NCBI GenBank assembly: GCA_020310875.1
Contig: CM035423.1
Span: forward strand, 136,308,933 to 136,372,932
Reading direction: 5' to 3'
From: Ceratopteris richardii
Taxonomy: Eukaryota > Streptophyta > Polypodiopsida > Polypodiales > Pteridaceae
DNA length: 64,000 bases
Part shown: positions 20,821 through 31,717 of the stretch, one piece after another
Numbering within the stretch: position 1 is the first letter of the stretch
Layout: each line of letters opens with the position of its first letter
Notes under the pieces: generated by a model
Told to the model about the DNA's origin: nothing
The model's database searches: none
Seen by the model: the letters and a program-made list of their open reading frames with translations, nothing else
Program-made: the position numbers and the translations under genes

Positions 20821-23800
20821 TCCACTTTATCCTCGTCAACCGCAATCCCTTTTTCGGAAATAACATGTCCCAAAAGCAATCCTCTTCGTACTCCAAATGT
20901 ACACTTTTCAGGATTTAATGCGATGCCTTTTTCGATGCTTTTTCTTAAAATAGCTTCGATCCTCTCCATCATGTTTCCATCATTGCCTCTGATTGCGAAA
21001 TCATCGAGGAATATCTCCATCCAATCTTGCAAATAGTCTTGATATGCAGCTATCATTGCCCTCTGGAATGTGGCCGGTGCATTGCATAATCCAAATGGCA
21101 TCACATGATATGCATACGTACCCCATTCTGTGGTGAAAGTAGTTTTTGATTGATCCTCCTCATGGATTTGGATCTGGTTGTACCCACTGAAACCATCCAA
21201 AAATGAGTACAATTTATGGCCAGCTACTCTGTCCAAGATTTGATCAGTAAAGGGCAAAGGGAAATGATCCTTCTTTGTGCGCTCGTTCAGCTTTCGATAA
21301 TCTATGCAAATACGGATTTTCTTATTTTTCTTCGGAACAACTACAATTGGTGATACCCATTCACTAGATGCGATGGGATATATGAATCCTGCTTCCAATA
21401 ATTTAGTCAATTCCAACTTGATCAATTCCGAGTAGACTGGATTTGTCCGCCTAAGTCGTTGACATATTGGTCGTGTGCCTTCTTCCAAGTCTATATAATG
21501 TTGGCAGATTCGGGGATCAATTCCTCTCAAATCACTGTATGACCATGCAAAGGCCTTGCTGAAATTTTTGAGTGCCAATTTAATGCAATGTCGTACTCCA
21601 CCCGGTAGCTCTGACCCCACACTCAAGAACTTTTCTGGAAAAACTTCCCATTTTTCCACCTGAGCTTCTCGCGAATATTCCTTATTCCTTGATGACACTG
21701 TGATTGGAACATGCTCTCCAATCACGCGTGCATGGTTAGCCAATAAATCATTATTTTGTTCTTTTCCAACCGCACCCAATTTCTTAAGTTCAGCTTTTGC
21801 AATGGCCTCCCGCACTTTAGTTTTACTTTTCGTCTCTCTATCTGATTGTCGACTTCTCCTTAGAAGCTCTTCTTCTAGCATTCTAACCCTTTCTCTCAAC
21901 TGGTGTACTTCCATTGTCGGAGCTAACTCCAGTTTCAACTCTTCTTTTGAAGTTCCCTTCTCCAGGGATTGAGTAGCTTTATTTTCTTTTGCATCTATAC
22001 TCAACATGTAGCACTCAAATTCACTTGTATGTGTCAACCATCCCAGCAACTCCTGGTCTGAATCATCCTTGTAACATAGAGGATCTATGTACTCGCCCAC
22101 TTTCGCATGTTGGAGGTTGACCAATTGCAGATTAAATCCATCCTGTGAAAGGTCCTTAGAAGTCTCCGTGCGCAGGGCAAATCTTATGCGCTCCATTTCT
22201 TGTCTAACCTTTTCCTTTGCTTTTTGCTCCCTTTCCTCAGCTGTTGTCGATTTCTTGCCGGTCAAGTTTGGAGACACTTGAAGTTGTATTCGATCAGCCT
22301 TTGGTCCAATTGTGATAAATCCTGTGCGCCAATCGTGCACACATTCAGCTTGCACCAACCATGGCCGTCCAAGTAAAATCGAGAAGGTAGCCTCTGAGGT
22401 CCTTGGTCTTACTATCAGATAATCAACTTTAAACTCTAGACCGCCCACAACTGTGCTTACATTCTTCAAAAGACCCGCAGGCTTCACTTGTGTTTGATCT
22501 GCCATTCTCAAGGACATCGGCGTTTCTTCCATGTGGTTGAGGCCCAAAGCTTTCATCATGAACTCAGTCATAAGGTTGACTGCGGCTCCACTATCTAACT
22601 GAGCACCGGGGACTGCATATCCTTTAATCTCGACCGTCACAGCTGGAGCATTCGAATCGATTTGCGTCGTAATACTTTGAATGATTCCTTGGACATCTTT
22701 ATCTTGTCTATTTTTATCTCGAGCTTTCCTCGGCTTCTTAATATATTCGTTGTAGAATTGTTTCCTATAAGCAGGTGAACACTTCAGCAATGTGCTAATG
22801 TCCAACGTGACTTCCGTGTCCGCGAGCAATTTTACAATGTCCACTTCCTCCAAACTCTGTTTTTCCTTCCTATACTTCGGAGCTCTTAATCTTTCAGGGA
22901 ATGGTGCTATGCCTGGCACAAACTCCCTGGTCACTGGTGGAAGAATCTCAATCTCTTCCCCATCCTCAAGCTCTTGCTGCTCAACAAGTCCTCCAACTTG
23001 GTTTCCTACCTCCTCATTCTCAGTTATTTTCCCTTGACTCCCTTCTTCACCTTCGCCTTCTTGGTTCGTCTTCGAATACTCTTGAGTCCTTGTGACTACT
23101 GCCACAGTTGGATCTTTATGCGGGTTCTTGGCCTCGTAAGCATCCACAAAGTGCATCGACGAGCTAGAGCCTTCTTGAGGGTTCGGTGTCTTGAACACTA
23201 CTCCGATTGTAGGGACGTGCTCTTGAGCTCTTGTTGTGGAATGCATCTGAGTATCAACATAATTTGAGGACCCCACTGGTCCTTTTTCCTTGCCGACGGC
23301 AGCTCTTCGTTTAGGACAATCTTCATCAAAGTAGCCCTCTCCACTACAGTACCTACATAGTGGGGTATAATCAATTGGCTTCTTTTCGTTTGGACATCTA
23401 GATTGAGTATGGCCAAAGCCATGGCATCTCCAGCACTGGATTGGACCATCTCTCCTTTGATCACGTGCGACTCCTCTTGGATAGTCTCCTCCTTGACCCT
23501 GAGCACCATATCCATATGTCGGTCTGTTTTCCCAACGAGATGTAGGTGGGACACTTTGAGCGGGCAATCCCGTGTAAGGTCTTTCTCTTGTATCTCCTGA
23601 TTTCATGCTCCTCTCTTCATAGGCTCTCTTGTTGTAACATCGGTCCTCCGTGTGATTTGTTCTTCCGCAAAAAGTGCAACGCATTCTAGGCGGTGACCTA
23701 TCTGTGAATACCCAAGTTGAGACTGTAGGGCATTTTGAAGCCAAATGGCCGTAACCCTGGAACTTTCCACACCATGTATTTGATCGAAACACTTGATTCG

Positions 23801-24821
23801 GGTTTGTCGTGACCTCTGGTTTTACTGTGTATGTCTCCTGAGTCATTGTGGCAGCTTTTATAGCTTGTGTGACCAACTCTAATATTCGTTCTTCGGTTAG
23901 CGCAGGCTTTGTCTCGCCTGGCGTGCTAGTGGCAGCTACAAAAGCTGGGGTCGTCAATGCGGGACTTCCTTGGCCCGGATCTTTCATTGGTATGTTTCTT
24001 GGGCCTCCCATTGGCTCGTATAAGAGTTCCATCTTCCTTTGTTGGCATAATTGTACTTCCTCCCAAAGCCTTGCTTGTTCCTTAGCATCCATTAAAGTTG
24101 CAGGTCTTGTCAGGCTGATATGCTGCTGTGCCGTAGGATCTCTCAATCCCGAAATGAATCTTCGTTTCAATGTCTCATCGTTCGGGGCATTCGCGCCCAT
24201 CTTTCTTACCAACGTTTCCATTCTTTGAATGTAGTTATCGATGCTCTCATTGACTCCTTGTCGCAAGTAATCCATCTGTTGGGCCAATCTATCTTGGAAG
24301 CCTTGTCGTCGAAACTTTGCCAAGAAGGCTTCCTTGAGCATCTGGTAAGTTCCACGCTCTTGTGGTGTCAGATTCCCATACCAATTGGCTGCCTCATCAC
24401 GGAGAATAGCCGGAAAAATTCTCAACCTTTGATCCTGGTCAACTACATCATTGGCCTCACAGGTAACCTCAAATAGTTGGATAAAACTATCCGGATCTTC
24501 GTCCCAAGTACCTGAGAACGTGGTGAAGTCCCCCAAGTGAACCGAAATCCGCTGAGCCATTTCGAACAGAGGTGTGATGTCAATATCACTTCGATCCCAA
24601 AAATTTAGTGCACGCGGCCTCAGGATCCCTCCTTCAAACTTCCGCACTTGATTCGCGACTCTCCTACGGGAGTACACGTTTTTGGCAGATCTCTTCGAGC
24701 CAATCGAGGTCCACTCACCTGGCGGTTCCCACCTTCTCCTTTCTCTTTCAAGGGCTCTTCTCTGAGCGCGTTCCTCTCTTTGCGTTTGTGTTGCTCCTAA
24801 GGATGAGCTCCCCTCGCTCAT
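20667..24821 (-). CDS. B gag-protease-RT polyprotein (1384 codons, RT end frameshifted)
   Basis: Starts at ATG 24821, about 90 nt after the primer site. Gag domain at about residues 90-260 (..YLRQGVNESIDNYIQRME.., FISGLRD). Zinc knuckles: C382-C395 (CTFCGRTNHTEDRC), C463-C476 (CWRCHGFGHTQSRC), a variant with Tyr for His at 489-502, and a degenerate one near 351-364. Protease D743-S-G-A with ILLGRPWL at 815-822. RT about 1128-1330, with SEWVSPIVVVPKKNKK, SFLDGFSGYNQI and catalytic FLDDF (1271-1275). A frameshift at about residue 1337 replaces the RT thumb. Gag and pol in one frame suggest no separate gag stop. Confidence 0.95.
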   Translation of the reverse strand: MSEGSSSLGATQTQREERAQRRALERERRRWEPPGEWTSIGSKRSAKNVYSRRRVANQVRKFEGGILRPRALNFWDRSDIDITPLFEMAQRISVHLGDFTTFSGTWDEDPDSFIQLFEVTCEANDVVDQDQRLRIFPAILRDEAANWYGNLTPQERGTYQMLKEAFLAKFRRQGFQDRLAQQMDYLRQGVNESIDNYIQRMETLVRKMGANAPNDETLKRRFISGLRDPTAQQHISLTRPATLMDAKEQARLWEEVQLCQQRKMELLYEPMGGPRNIPMKDPGQGSPALTTPAFVAATSTPGETKPALTEERILELVTQAIKAATMTQETYTVKPEVTTNPNQVFRSNTWCGKFQGYGHLASKCPTVSTWVFTDRSPPRMRCTFCGRTNHTEDRCYNKRAYEERSMKSGDTRERPYTGLPAQSVPPTSRWENRPTYGYGAQGQGGDYPRGVARDQRRDGPIQCWRCHGFGHTQSRCPNEKKPIDYTPLCRYCSGEGYFDEDCPKRRAAVGKEKGPVGSSNYVDTQMHSTTRAQEHVPTIGVVFKTPNPQEGSSSSMHFVDAYEAKNPHKDPTVAVVTRTQEYSKTNQEGEGEEGSQGKITENEEVGNQVGGLVEQQELEDGEEIEILPPVTREFVPGIAPFPERLRAPKYRKEKQSLEEVDIVKLLADTEVTLDISTLLKCSPAYRKQFYNEYIKKPRKARDKNRQDKDVQGIIQSITTQIDSNAPAVTVEIKGYAVPGAQLDSGAAVNLMTEFMMKALGLNHMEETPMSLRMADQTQVKPAGLLKNVSTVVGGLEFKVDYLIVRPRTSEATFSILLGRPWLVQAECVHDWRTGFITIGPKADRIQLQVSPNLTGKKSTTAEEREQKAKEKVRQEMERIRFALRTETSKDLSQDGFNLQLVNLQHAKVGEYIDPLCYKDDSDQELLGWLTHTSEFECYMLSIDAKENKATQSLEKGTSKEELKLELAPTMEVHQLRERVRMLEEELLRRSRQSDRETKSKTKVREAIAKAELKKLGAVGKEQNNDLLANHARVIGEHVPITVSSRNKEYSREAQVEKWEVFPEKFLSVGSELPGGVRHCIKLALKNFSKAFAWSYSDLRGIDPRICQHYIDLEEGTRPICQRLRRTNPVYSELIKLELTKLLEAGFIYPIASSEWVSPIVVVPKKNKKIRICIDYRKLNERTKKDHFPLPFTDQILDRVAGHKLYSFLDGFSGYNQIQIHEEDQSKTTFTTEWGTYAYHVMPFGLCNAPATFQRAMIAAYQDYLQDWMEIFLDDFAIRGNDGNMMERIEAILRKSIEKGIALNPEKCTFGVRRGLLLGHVISEKGIAVDEDKVEKIGHSTSSKLAATQRILGPCELLSTFYMKFCINSGTTDESFEERPTIPMD

Positions 24822-24904
24822 GTACTAGATCTTGGCGTCCGCAAGCTCGGCCAACATGTGGCGCTAGGCGAACCTATAGCACTCTCTTATAGAGACGTAC
24901 CAAG

Positions 24905-24929
24905 CAATTTCCCGGCAAACGCACCAAAA
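24905..24929 (-). promoter_or_regulatory. B primer-binding site (tRNA-Asp-like)
   Basis: Minus strand ttttggtgcgtttgccggg follows the 5' LTR end directly. The segment tggtgcgtttgccgggaa matches the Athila-type site tggcgccgttgccgggga at 14 of 18 positions by my alignment. The assignment to tRNA-Asp is from memory of that group. Confidence 0.7.
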
Positions 24930-27900
24930 TGTTTGCACTCTCAGTCTAAGGGAAAAATGCATATACGCGCTTATGTTTTGCTCCAACTTCCCAAAATTAC
25001 TTCACTTACCTTCCTTCAAATCACTAAATTGTATGTGGATGTACGCCCAAGTGTCTTCTTGCTCACATACTTCCGGTTAGACCCAAGTTTGATCGAGAGT
25101 ACATAGGTGAAGACATATGGAAATGATTTCGGTGGTTGAGCTCAAACAATAGTGGTCCTTGCGCTATAGATGGATGATGAATAGCGTGAAACTACAATTA
25201 AGATTCATAACTATCTTCATATGGATAGACATAAACTTTTTCATTACATCCTCATAGCTTTGTAATCACATTCACTTTTCTTAAGCCCACCCATGGAGTA
25301 CAAAAAAAACATGTGTTCATCCATACCAAGGTTGTGCCGCCCATCACGTAATTTGCTTCCAATAAATAAGGCTCAAGAAGAGCGTCTCAAACCACCCTTC
25401 CAGTTAAACATCGAATTTATATCTAGTCTCTTCTTTCAATCGCCTTCTCAACTGCCCACTTGACGGTCCAACAGTGACTCAAACCCTCTCAACAAGTTTC
25501 ACCTAATCTTAATCATTTCACATTTTATACACATCAACCTGCTCCAAAGAAAATTATCACAACTAGTTGTGCATATTACGTTTCTGTAAATTGCTTTAAT
25601 TAAGAGCCTTACCATAACCCATTCCGTTAGTACCTCTATTGGTGAAGTTTTCGTGATTCTTCTTCAAGCAAGTGGTTGTGAAAGAAAATAGCCATCAAAA
25701 TGCTAGTAAGAACAATTAGAGAGTAAGCAGGTACCCGAACTGTTTTTGCTATCAAATATGCAAGTACACCGTTTATGGTAATCAAGGTATCACTTTTGGT
25801 CACTCTAAGATTCTCATTAAAAACACATAGATGCAGTAGCAAACATCTTCCTTCTCTCTTACTCTTAACATAGATGTAGCACATATGCGTTCAATGGATA
25901 CCGATTGATCTTCAGGCTCTTCCACCTCAAATCCTTCAGAAATTTTCCTGAGGATTACTTCGAATGTTCAGGCACTGATGCAGGGATTGCATTATCTTTA
26001 ACTGTAATTCGAATGATCAGAAAAGTTAGGCTGAACAACAACCTTCCATTTTCAAGCAAGCAGTTCTTCGAGCCTAAAAGATTCTGCGTGGATATTATCC
26101 CTCCCCTCTCTTCTCTTCAGTGCAACTACATTAGAATGCAACCATAAAACCGTGCTAGCTATTTCTTCTGCAAAAGTCACTCCACACCATTCCTCACTTT
26201 ATGCGCAGAACATCAAATTAAAATGTAAAATTTTAGAACATATTCTTCGGCACCATTGTCAAGGTAGATTTAATCTAGTGTTGCATTCTCATATATCATG
26301 CGTAACAGAGTAGTGACACACTCGAGTAATTCACTCATAATAATAAATCTCAAAGAGTCACAAAGGAAAAGTGTGTATGCAGAAAAGGAGTCCACCCACC
26401 AGGAGTTCTCTTCTTCCAGCCAGATTTAGCACGCTCGCTCTCTGCACCTTCTATGTGTCGATAGCTCCTTGAGGCATGTCCTCTCTCTCTCCTCATGTGT
26501 CTTGTAGTTCCCCTTGCTGCGGTTTGCTTTACTTCGAGTGAAGCTTCAAAGGTGCCTCTCTTCAGAGAAAATTCCCAGCATCCTTCTAACGCATCCTCTG
26601 TCTCTCGAGCATCCGCCAACCTCGTGAAGCAAAAGCTTGGTGGTCTGGGAGGTGGTTTTAGTAGCAGATAGTGTACCAAAATTCAGAAGCTGTAAGGATT
26701 GGGGCATTAGAGCGTGTCATAGTCGCCATTGAGCTCTCCGTCCTCTGGAGCTTTGTCTCCCTCCCTCTATACCTGAGATCCCCCAAAACTGAAGAAGAAG
26801 ACCACCAAAACGAGAAAGCCGATGCCTTTCCCTTCTCAGATCTCTATGGTTGTTGCCTCGAAGACGCTACGATATGCCAATCAACACCTCCCTGCATGTT
26901 TTTCCATGAGGTGTAGCCTCCCTCCACACCTCTTGAGATCCCCTAAAACCCCATCCGATCTCCTCGATGCTGAAACTCGCTTATTAAGCGGCCTTGTTCT
27001 TCATCACCTAAAAAAAAAGGGACCGTGGCAACCCCCCCCACTGCTGTGCGCATTCACAGGGCATAACCCCCGTGGAACCAAAAGAAACCAAGCCCCCCCG
27101 TATTCTTCTCTCCTCCTCAGTCACCCCCCTTTTCTTCTGTCTTCGTTTGCCTCCTTGAGAACCAGAGGACCTCTATCGCCACAGGGAGAATCCCCTTCGA
27201 CACCTGCCTTGTTGTTCCTTCGACGTCTGCCCAACCCAAGCGAGAGGGGACACCTAGAAGGTCTCCGGACAGCCAGCCCAGCCACTCAGAACCCCCGAAA
27301 AAAAAGAGCCCCCGCCCCCCAAAAAAAGAACAAAAGCCTGCCGCCTCCTCTTCTGCATAAAAAACGGGCCCTCCCTCTCTTTTCCGTTTCTCTGTCAGAG
27401 CCCCTTAGGCGGCTGCCACAGGCTTTCAAAATGGAAAGGAAAGTGACTGTATCTGGAGAATGGCCCTCTCTTTGCATTTGTTCAAAGCATTTAATCCCAT
27501 TTTCATTCTCTTCACATTCAATGTACCCAGCAATCAGCACATTCCATGATGCTCTAGTTTTAAAAACGAGCTTATTGAAGATTTTTTTCGGCTGCTTGAA
27601 TCCTTAGACACTTCAAATACATATCTACAAGTGTTGTCTCTATAAAACAATCACTCTCCAAAAGTCCAGTTTTCACAATGTGTGCATGTATCATTTGACC
27701 CTCATATGGAATCCCTACACTACTACATGCTTTCAAGACACAGATGAATGTTACTGAGTTAGGAACAAGACCTGTACATAGCATGAGTTCATAACTTGCT
27801 AGAGCTTGCTCTTCATGGCCTTGTTCGTTATAACATGTCATCAATGAGTTCCATGATACTAAATTCCGAACTTTAAGTGAATCAAAAACTTCTTGTGCCA

Positions 27901-28814
27901 TTGTAAGTTCACCACACTTGGAATACATATCTATTAATGCATTGGAAATCTCTACATCAGTTTTCGATGCACCCTGCCTAGCAATCTCTATGTGTAACCG
28001 TTGGCCTGCACCTACATCCTGGAGAAGACCACAAGCCTTTAAACCACAAACAAATGTCGTTGCATCAGGGAAAATGCCTTCAAGTTGCATATGTTCAAAA
28101 CATGTGAGTGCCACCCCACCATTGCCATATTTGATATGACCCGTGAGGAGTGCATTCCATGACACTGAATTGCGAGTAGAAAGATGTCAAGCACACACTG
28201 AGCTTTTGAGAGAGAACCACACTTAGCATACATGTCAATCAGTGCATTTCCAACTGTGATATCTCTTATCAGCAACCCACAGCCAGCAACTTGGGAATGG
28301 ACTTCTGCAGCTTGGTGACCATCCCCTAAGAATGTGATAGCTTTCAAGATAGCAAGAAATGTGAGAGCGTTTGGATGAAAACCCTCATGTTTCATCTGGT
28401 TAAAACAAGTCAGTGCATTCTGCCCGTACCTATGCTGGGCATACCCTGCAATGAGTACATTCCAAGAAACTACATCTCGTTTGGGTAAGGTATCAAATAC
28501 CTCGCGTGCTATTGCCAATGTCCCACATTTTGCATAGAGATTGATGATTGCATTACCAACAAATCCATTATGCTTATAATGTCCTTGCCTGGTGGTTTTG
28601 GCTCAGTTCCATGCTTGACTTCATTTCATGACCACAACACCCTTTGCGGACAACTCGTGACACATGTAAATACTGTATTGGATCACGATGTTGTTTACTT
28701 TGACTCGAGGACCCAAAGTCATCTAATCATCCTTCAAATACCTGAAATAAAAATATTTTCTTGCCAAATAGATTCACATTAGTGCATGAAAACCAACCCT
28801 TTTCTGAGGTAACA
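24930..28814 (-). repeat. B 5' LTR (3885 bp)
   Basis: TGTT..AACA, full-length partner of 12921-16810. In the first 580 bases I count about eight substitutions. Immediately right of it is the TSD copy atgat (28815-28819) and the H integrase resumes. Confidence 0.95.
27412..28584 (-). pseudogene. captured PLS-class PPR gene fragment in B 5' LTR
   Basis: Same content and frame changes as the 3' LTR copy, but without the extra shift near 16375, so 28518-28039 is an open frame of 159 codons. Blocks include DVVSWNVLIAGYAQH and ITVGNALIDMYAKCGS. The next open frame is 28165-27572 (197 codons, VSWNALLTGHIKYG to LVDMYLKC) and the last 27540-27286. The upstream end reads GHYKHNGFVGNAIINLYAKC, with no start codon in frame nearby. 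In the 5' LTR it lies in U3, upstream of or around the promoter. Confidence 0.9.
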
Positions 28815-29334
28815 ATGATGTATTCCTTTCCTGAGCTTGTCCTTGGTAGGTGTCCAATTGCATCGATTCCCCATTTCTCAAAAGGCCAATAAGATATGAT
28901 TCGTGTCCTTGGTTCATACATAAGCCTCTTATTACTAGTAATTTGACATTTATTACATGTTTTACACCAATATTGAACATCCTTATGAAGTATCAGCCAT
29001 GTATACCCTGTTTGGAGTACCTTCCTTATTGTTATCTCATGTGAGAAGTGTCCTCCACATGCGTGATCATTACATGATTCCAGAATGCTCTTTATTTCAT
29101 CTGATGAGGGGACCCTTTTGAGGATAAGTTCCTTACCTTTCTCAAAGAGATTATCTCCTATGAGTTGGTACTGTAGAGCCTTCTTTGCTAAACTATGCCT
29201 TTGTACCTTTTTTAGGTGCTTGGGTGCTTCTCAAGTTTAAAGGAACTCGATGATATCTTCTAATCCTTCTTGACCTACAAATCTATTGTCTCCTAGCTTC
29301 ATGGATGCTATGAAAGCATCAAATTGCTCATTTG
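28815..29334 (-). pseudogene. H integrase N-terminus (piece 1 of 3)
   Basis: Follows the second RNase H after a frameshift at about 29335. Minus-strand reading shows the integrase zinc finger (CNDHACGGHF ... CKTCNKCQ, about 29085-28940) and the start of the core with WPFEKWGIDAIGHLP, including the first catalytic Asp. Stops and a frame change are present (for example TAA near 29237). The frame is cut by element B at the codons for YII and resumes at 12920. Confidence 0.88.
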
Positions 29335-29994
29335 CTAATGCATTTGCTTCCTTATTTTTGCTCCTTGGTAGTGACATATTTGAGTGTTATCAATTTTTTT
29401 CAATAACACTCTTACCTTTTTCAACCATTCAAATAAATTTTGGTTTTTGCAACACCAAACATTTTGCAATTTCTTAATTATCAACATTGATTCTCCTTTG
29501 ATAATCAACCTTTTGATACCATGTTGAACACATTCATGCAAGGCCTCGTATAGTGCTACATATTCTGCTTCATTATTTGAATGAACATTGGGAAGAGCTA
29601 TACCTTTCTTGAAGATGAGCTGTTTGTTTTGGTCATATATTAGAAATCTTGCTATTGCTTTGTCGAACTGCTTCTTATATGCACCATCAAAAAATACAGT
29701 ATATGCATCTTCAATATCTTTTTCATGCAAGGTTTCTCCCTTGTCCCTCTCATTGGATATTTTCCTCTCGCACTTCCTATAGGTGAGTATGTTTGCAAGA
29801 CTGGCTCTTGTGCTTTCCTCTACTACAAAAGTATAGTTGTATTCTTGAAGTTGAAGAACCCATTTAGCTATTTTAGATGAGATATTCATATGTTGTACCA
29901 CATATGGGAATGCATGATCTCTTGTAAGAACAATGAAAGGCCTGACAAGAAGGTAAGACCGAAACTTCCTTACTCCAAACATAAGTGTATACAT
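29335..29994 (-). pseudogene. H end of RNase H 1 plus second (archaeal-type) RNase H
   Basis: 219-codon frame. Residues 1-65 finish the usual gypsy RNase H (SSKIAKWVLQLQEYNYTF). Residues about 97-205 form a second RNase H with VFFDGAYKK (D103), NNEAEYVALYEAL (E142/E144) and IIKGESMLIIKKL. The last normally has D where E168 is found. This tandem arrangement is known for Tat-lineage elements, where the added domain is thought to replace or assist the first. The C-terminal motif is frame-broken at 29335. Confidence 0.85.
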
Positions 29995-30611
29995 GAGTTC
30001 TCTGCATCTGTGTATCTCTTCTCATTTTCTTTCATTAACTTGCTAGCAAAGTAAACAGGTCGCATGTGAGATATCTTTGTATCCTTTTGGAGTAAGACTA
30101 CTCCGATTGCTTCTTCACTTGCACTTGGACACACATAGAAAGTATCTCCCATATTTGGAGGCATCAATGTAGGTAGAGTGTTGAGTACTCTTTTGATTTC
30201 TTCAAAACATTCATTATGGATATCCTCCCATGCTAAGACACTATCTTGTGCAAGCGTTTGTAATGGAGATATGATTTCAAAGAGAAGGTGGATGAACAGT
30301 GACATGTAGCGTACCTTTTGTATAAAAGTGAGGGTCTGCTTTGTTGTTGTTGGAGGTGGTAGAGCCAATAAGGCTTCCACTTTGGATGGATCAACTTGAA
30401 TCCCCTTTTTTGATATGAGATGTCCAAGGAGAACTAACTCCTTCTCGGCTATATGACACTTATCAAGATTCAATTGACCTCCAAGCTCATACAATCTTTT
30501 TAAGCCTTCTTCCACTTTTTGACAATGCATAGCTCTAGTGCTATATATGCAGAAGTCATCCATGTACACCCTTATTGATGATTCAAAGAATGGTTGAAAA
30601 ACATAGTTCAT
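29970..30611 (-). pseudogene. H RT second half and RNase H 1 start
   Basis: 213-codon frame with the catalytic YMDDF, KCHIAEKELVLLGHLISKKGI and PSKVEALLALPPPTT (RT thumb), then RNase H 1 (FYVCPSASEEAIGVVLLQ, RPVYFASKLMKENEKRYTDAE). The expected catalytic Asp of RNase H 1 is replaced: C-P-S-A-S where D-A-S is usual. The first RNase H may therefore be inactive. Confidence 0.88.
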
Positions 30612-31717
30612 AAGTGTTTAAATGTTGCAGGTGCATTGGTTAGGCCAAAAGGTATTACCTGATAAGCAAAGCATCCCCACGGCGTGATGAATGTGGTCTT
30701 CCTTTGGTCCTCCTCTGCTGTCCGAATTTGAAAGTACCCTGAGTATCCATCACATACAGTGTATCTTTCATGACCTGCAACTTCATTTAGAATTTCATCT
30801 TGTAAGGGTACTGGGAAACGATCTATCTTGGTTGCTATATTCAAGGGTTTATAGTCTACACATACTCTCCATTTACCATTATTCTTTGGGGTAACCACTA
30901 TTAGAGACACCCATTCAAAATTTAATACAGGGTAAATGAAACTAGCCCTTATGATTTTATTTACCTCATTTAGTAGAGCCTCTTGTTGAAGTGTTCCAAT
31001 CCTTCTGAGCTTTTGCGCCATTGGCTTTGCTTCTAGCTTGATTTCGATATGATGTTGAATAACAGTTACACCTTGTATCTCATTATAATGTTTAATGAAC
31101 AATTTGGGGTACCTTTTGAGCATGTTGATGTATGTGGTCCTTTCCTCCGAGGTGAGATCTTCTGCTAGCATCTTTTGCAGATCTGCTTCAGGCATGGAGT
31201 CCTCACTTTGTGGTTGTTGTAGATCATCCTCTTTGCCTCCATCTTCCTTTCCTTGAAATATCACGCTCATGACTTCGAGTGTTGATGAATCATTTCTAGT
31301 TTTGGATTCCTCACTGCTAGAAACATTGTCATAGCATGAGCTCTCTTCATCTACAGTTGTTTCATACCTATGATCTTCCTTCTTCTGGTCCTTCAAATCA
31401 TAGGTAATTGACTTTGTTCTATCATTTGGTTTAAGAACTAGAAGGCCTGAACCCCATTTCTGATCTGCTCTTATTGCAATTAACCATGGACGTCCTAATA
31501 TGATGGGGTAGCCCTCCCCTTTGGTTGCAATTACATACATATCCAAAGCAACCTCTATATCACATACTACAACTCTTAAATTTTCAATTACACGAACACA
31601 TTTAACAACACTATTATTTGCCATTTTGGCTTGGTATCCTGATGGTCCTGTCACGTCCAAGCCTAACCTATGCATTGTTTTTTTTTTCATGACACACATC
31701 TGTGCTCTGGCACACAC
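30608..31717 (-). pseudogene. H protease end and RT first half (369 codons)
   Basis: PIILGRPWL near residue 70 closes the protease fold. The catalytic D-S/T-G motif lies upstream of this frame and I could not find it intact. After an acidic linker, RT begins with NFEWVSLIVVTPKNNGKWRVCVDYKPLN, then YTVCDGYSGYFQI (the first catalytic Asp region) and GCFAYQVIPFGLTNAPATF. It joins the next frame after a -1 shift at about 30610. Confidence 0.9.

Larger units (their letters stand above)
12921..28814 (-). mobile_element. Ty3/gypsy element B (Athila-like) with 3.9-kb PPR-carrying LTRs
   Basis: Complete 15.9-kb element inserted in the H integrase, with a perfect TSD ATGAT (12916-12920 and 28815-28819). 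Both LTRs are TGTT..AACA (12921-16810 and 24930-28814). Minus-strand order: 5' LTR, primer site resembling the tRNA-Asp type (24929-24911), gag-protease-RT (24821-20667), RNase H, integrase (to 18911), small acidic ORF (18681-18331), tandem repeats, 208-codon ORF, polypurine tract, 3' LTR. Pol has one frameshift and two in-frame stops. The PWYADLVNFL block before the integrase zinc finger and the primer type suggest the Athila group, in which a third ORF follows pol. LTRs differ by about 1.3 percent by eye, making it the youngest element here. Confidence 0.95.

Noticed and set aside
20803..24892. many plus-strand ORFs of 64-126 codons opposite B gag-pol
   Set aside because: Antisense shadows of the long open frame, without motifs.
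26822..27607. 261-codon plus-strand ORF in the B 5' LTR (and its shorter counterpart at 14812-15601)
   Set aside because: Proline-rich translation of a low-complexity C-rich block and the antisense of the PPR fragment. The frame is broken in the other LTR and no domain is present.
24930..28814. 12921-16810 and 24930-28814 as an ordinary segmental duplication
   Set aside because: TG..CA ends, TSD, primer site and polypurine tract at the exact edges identify them as LTRs.
28727..28921. 64-codon minus ORF joining integrase to LTR sequence as a chimeric gene
   Set aside because: It simply reads across the B insertion joint; the integrase part belongs to H.
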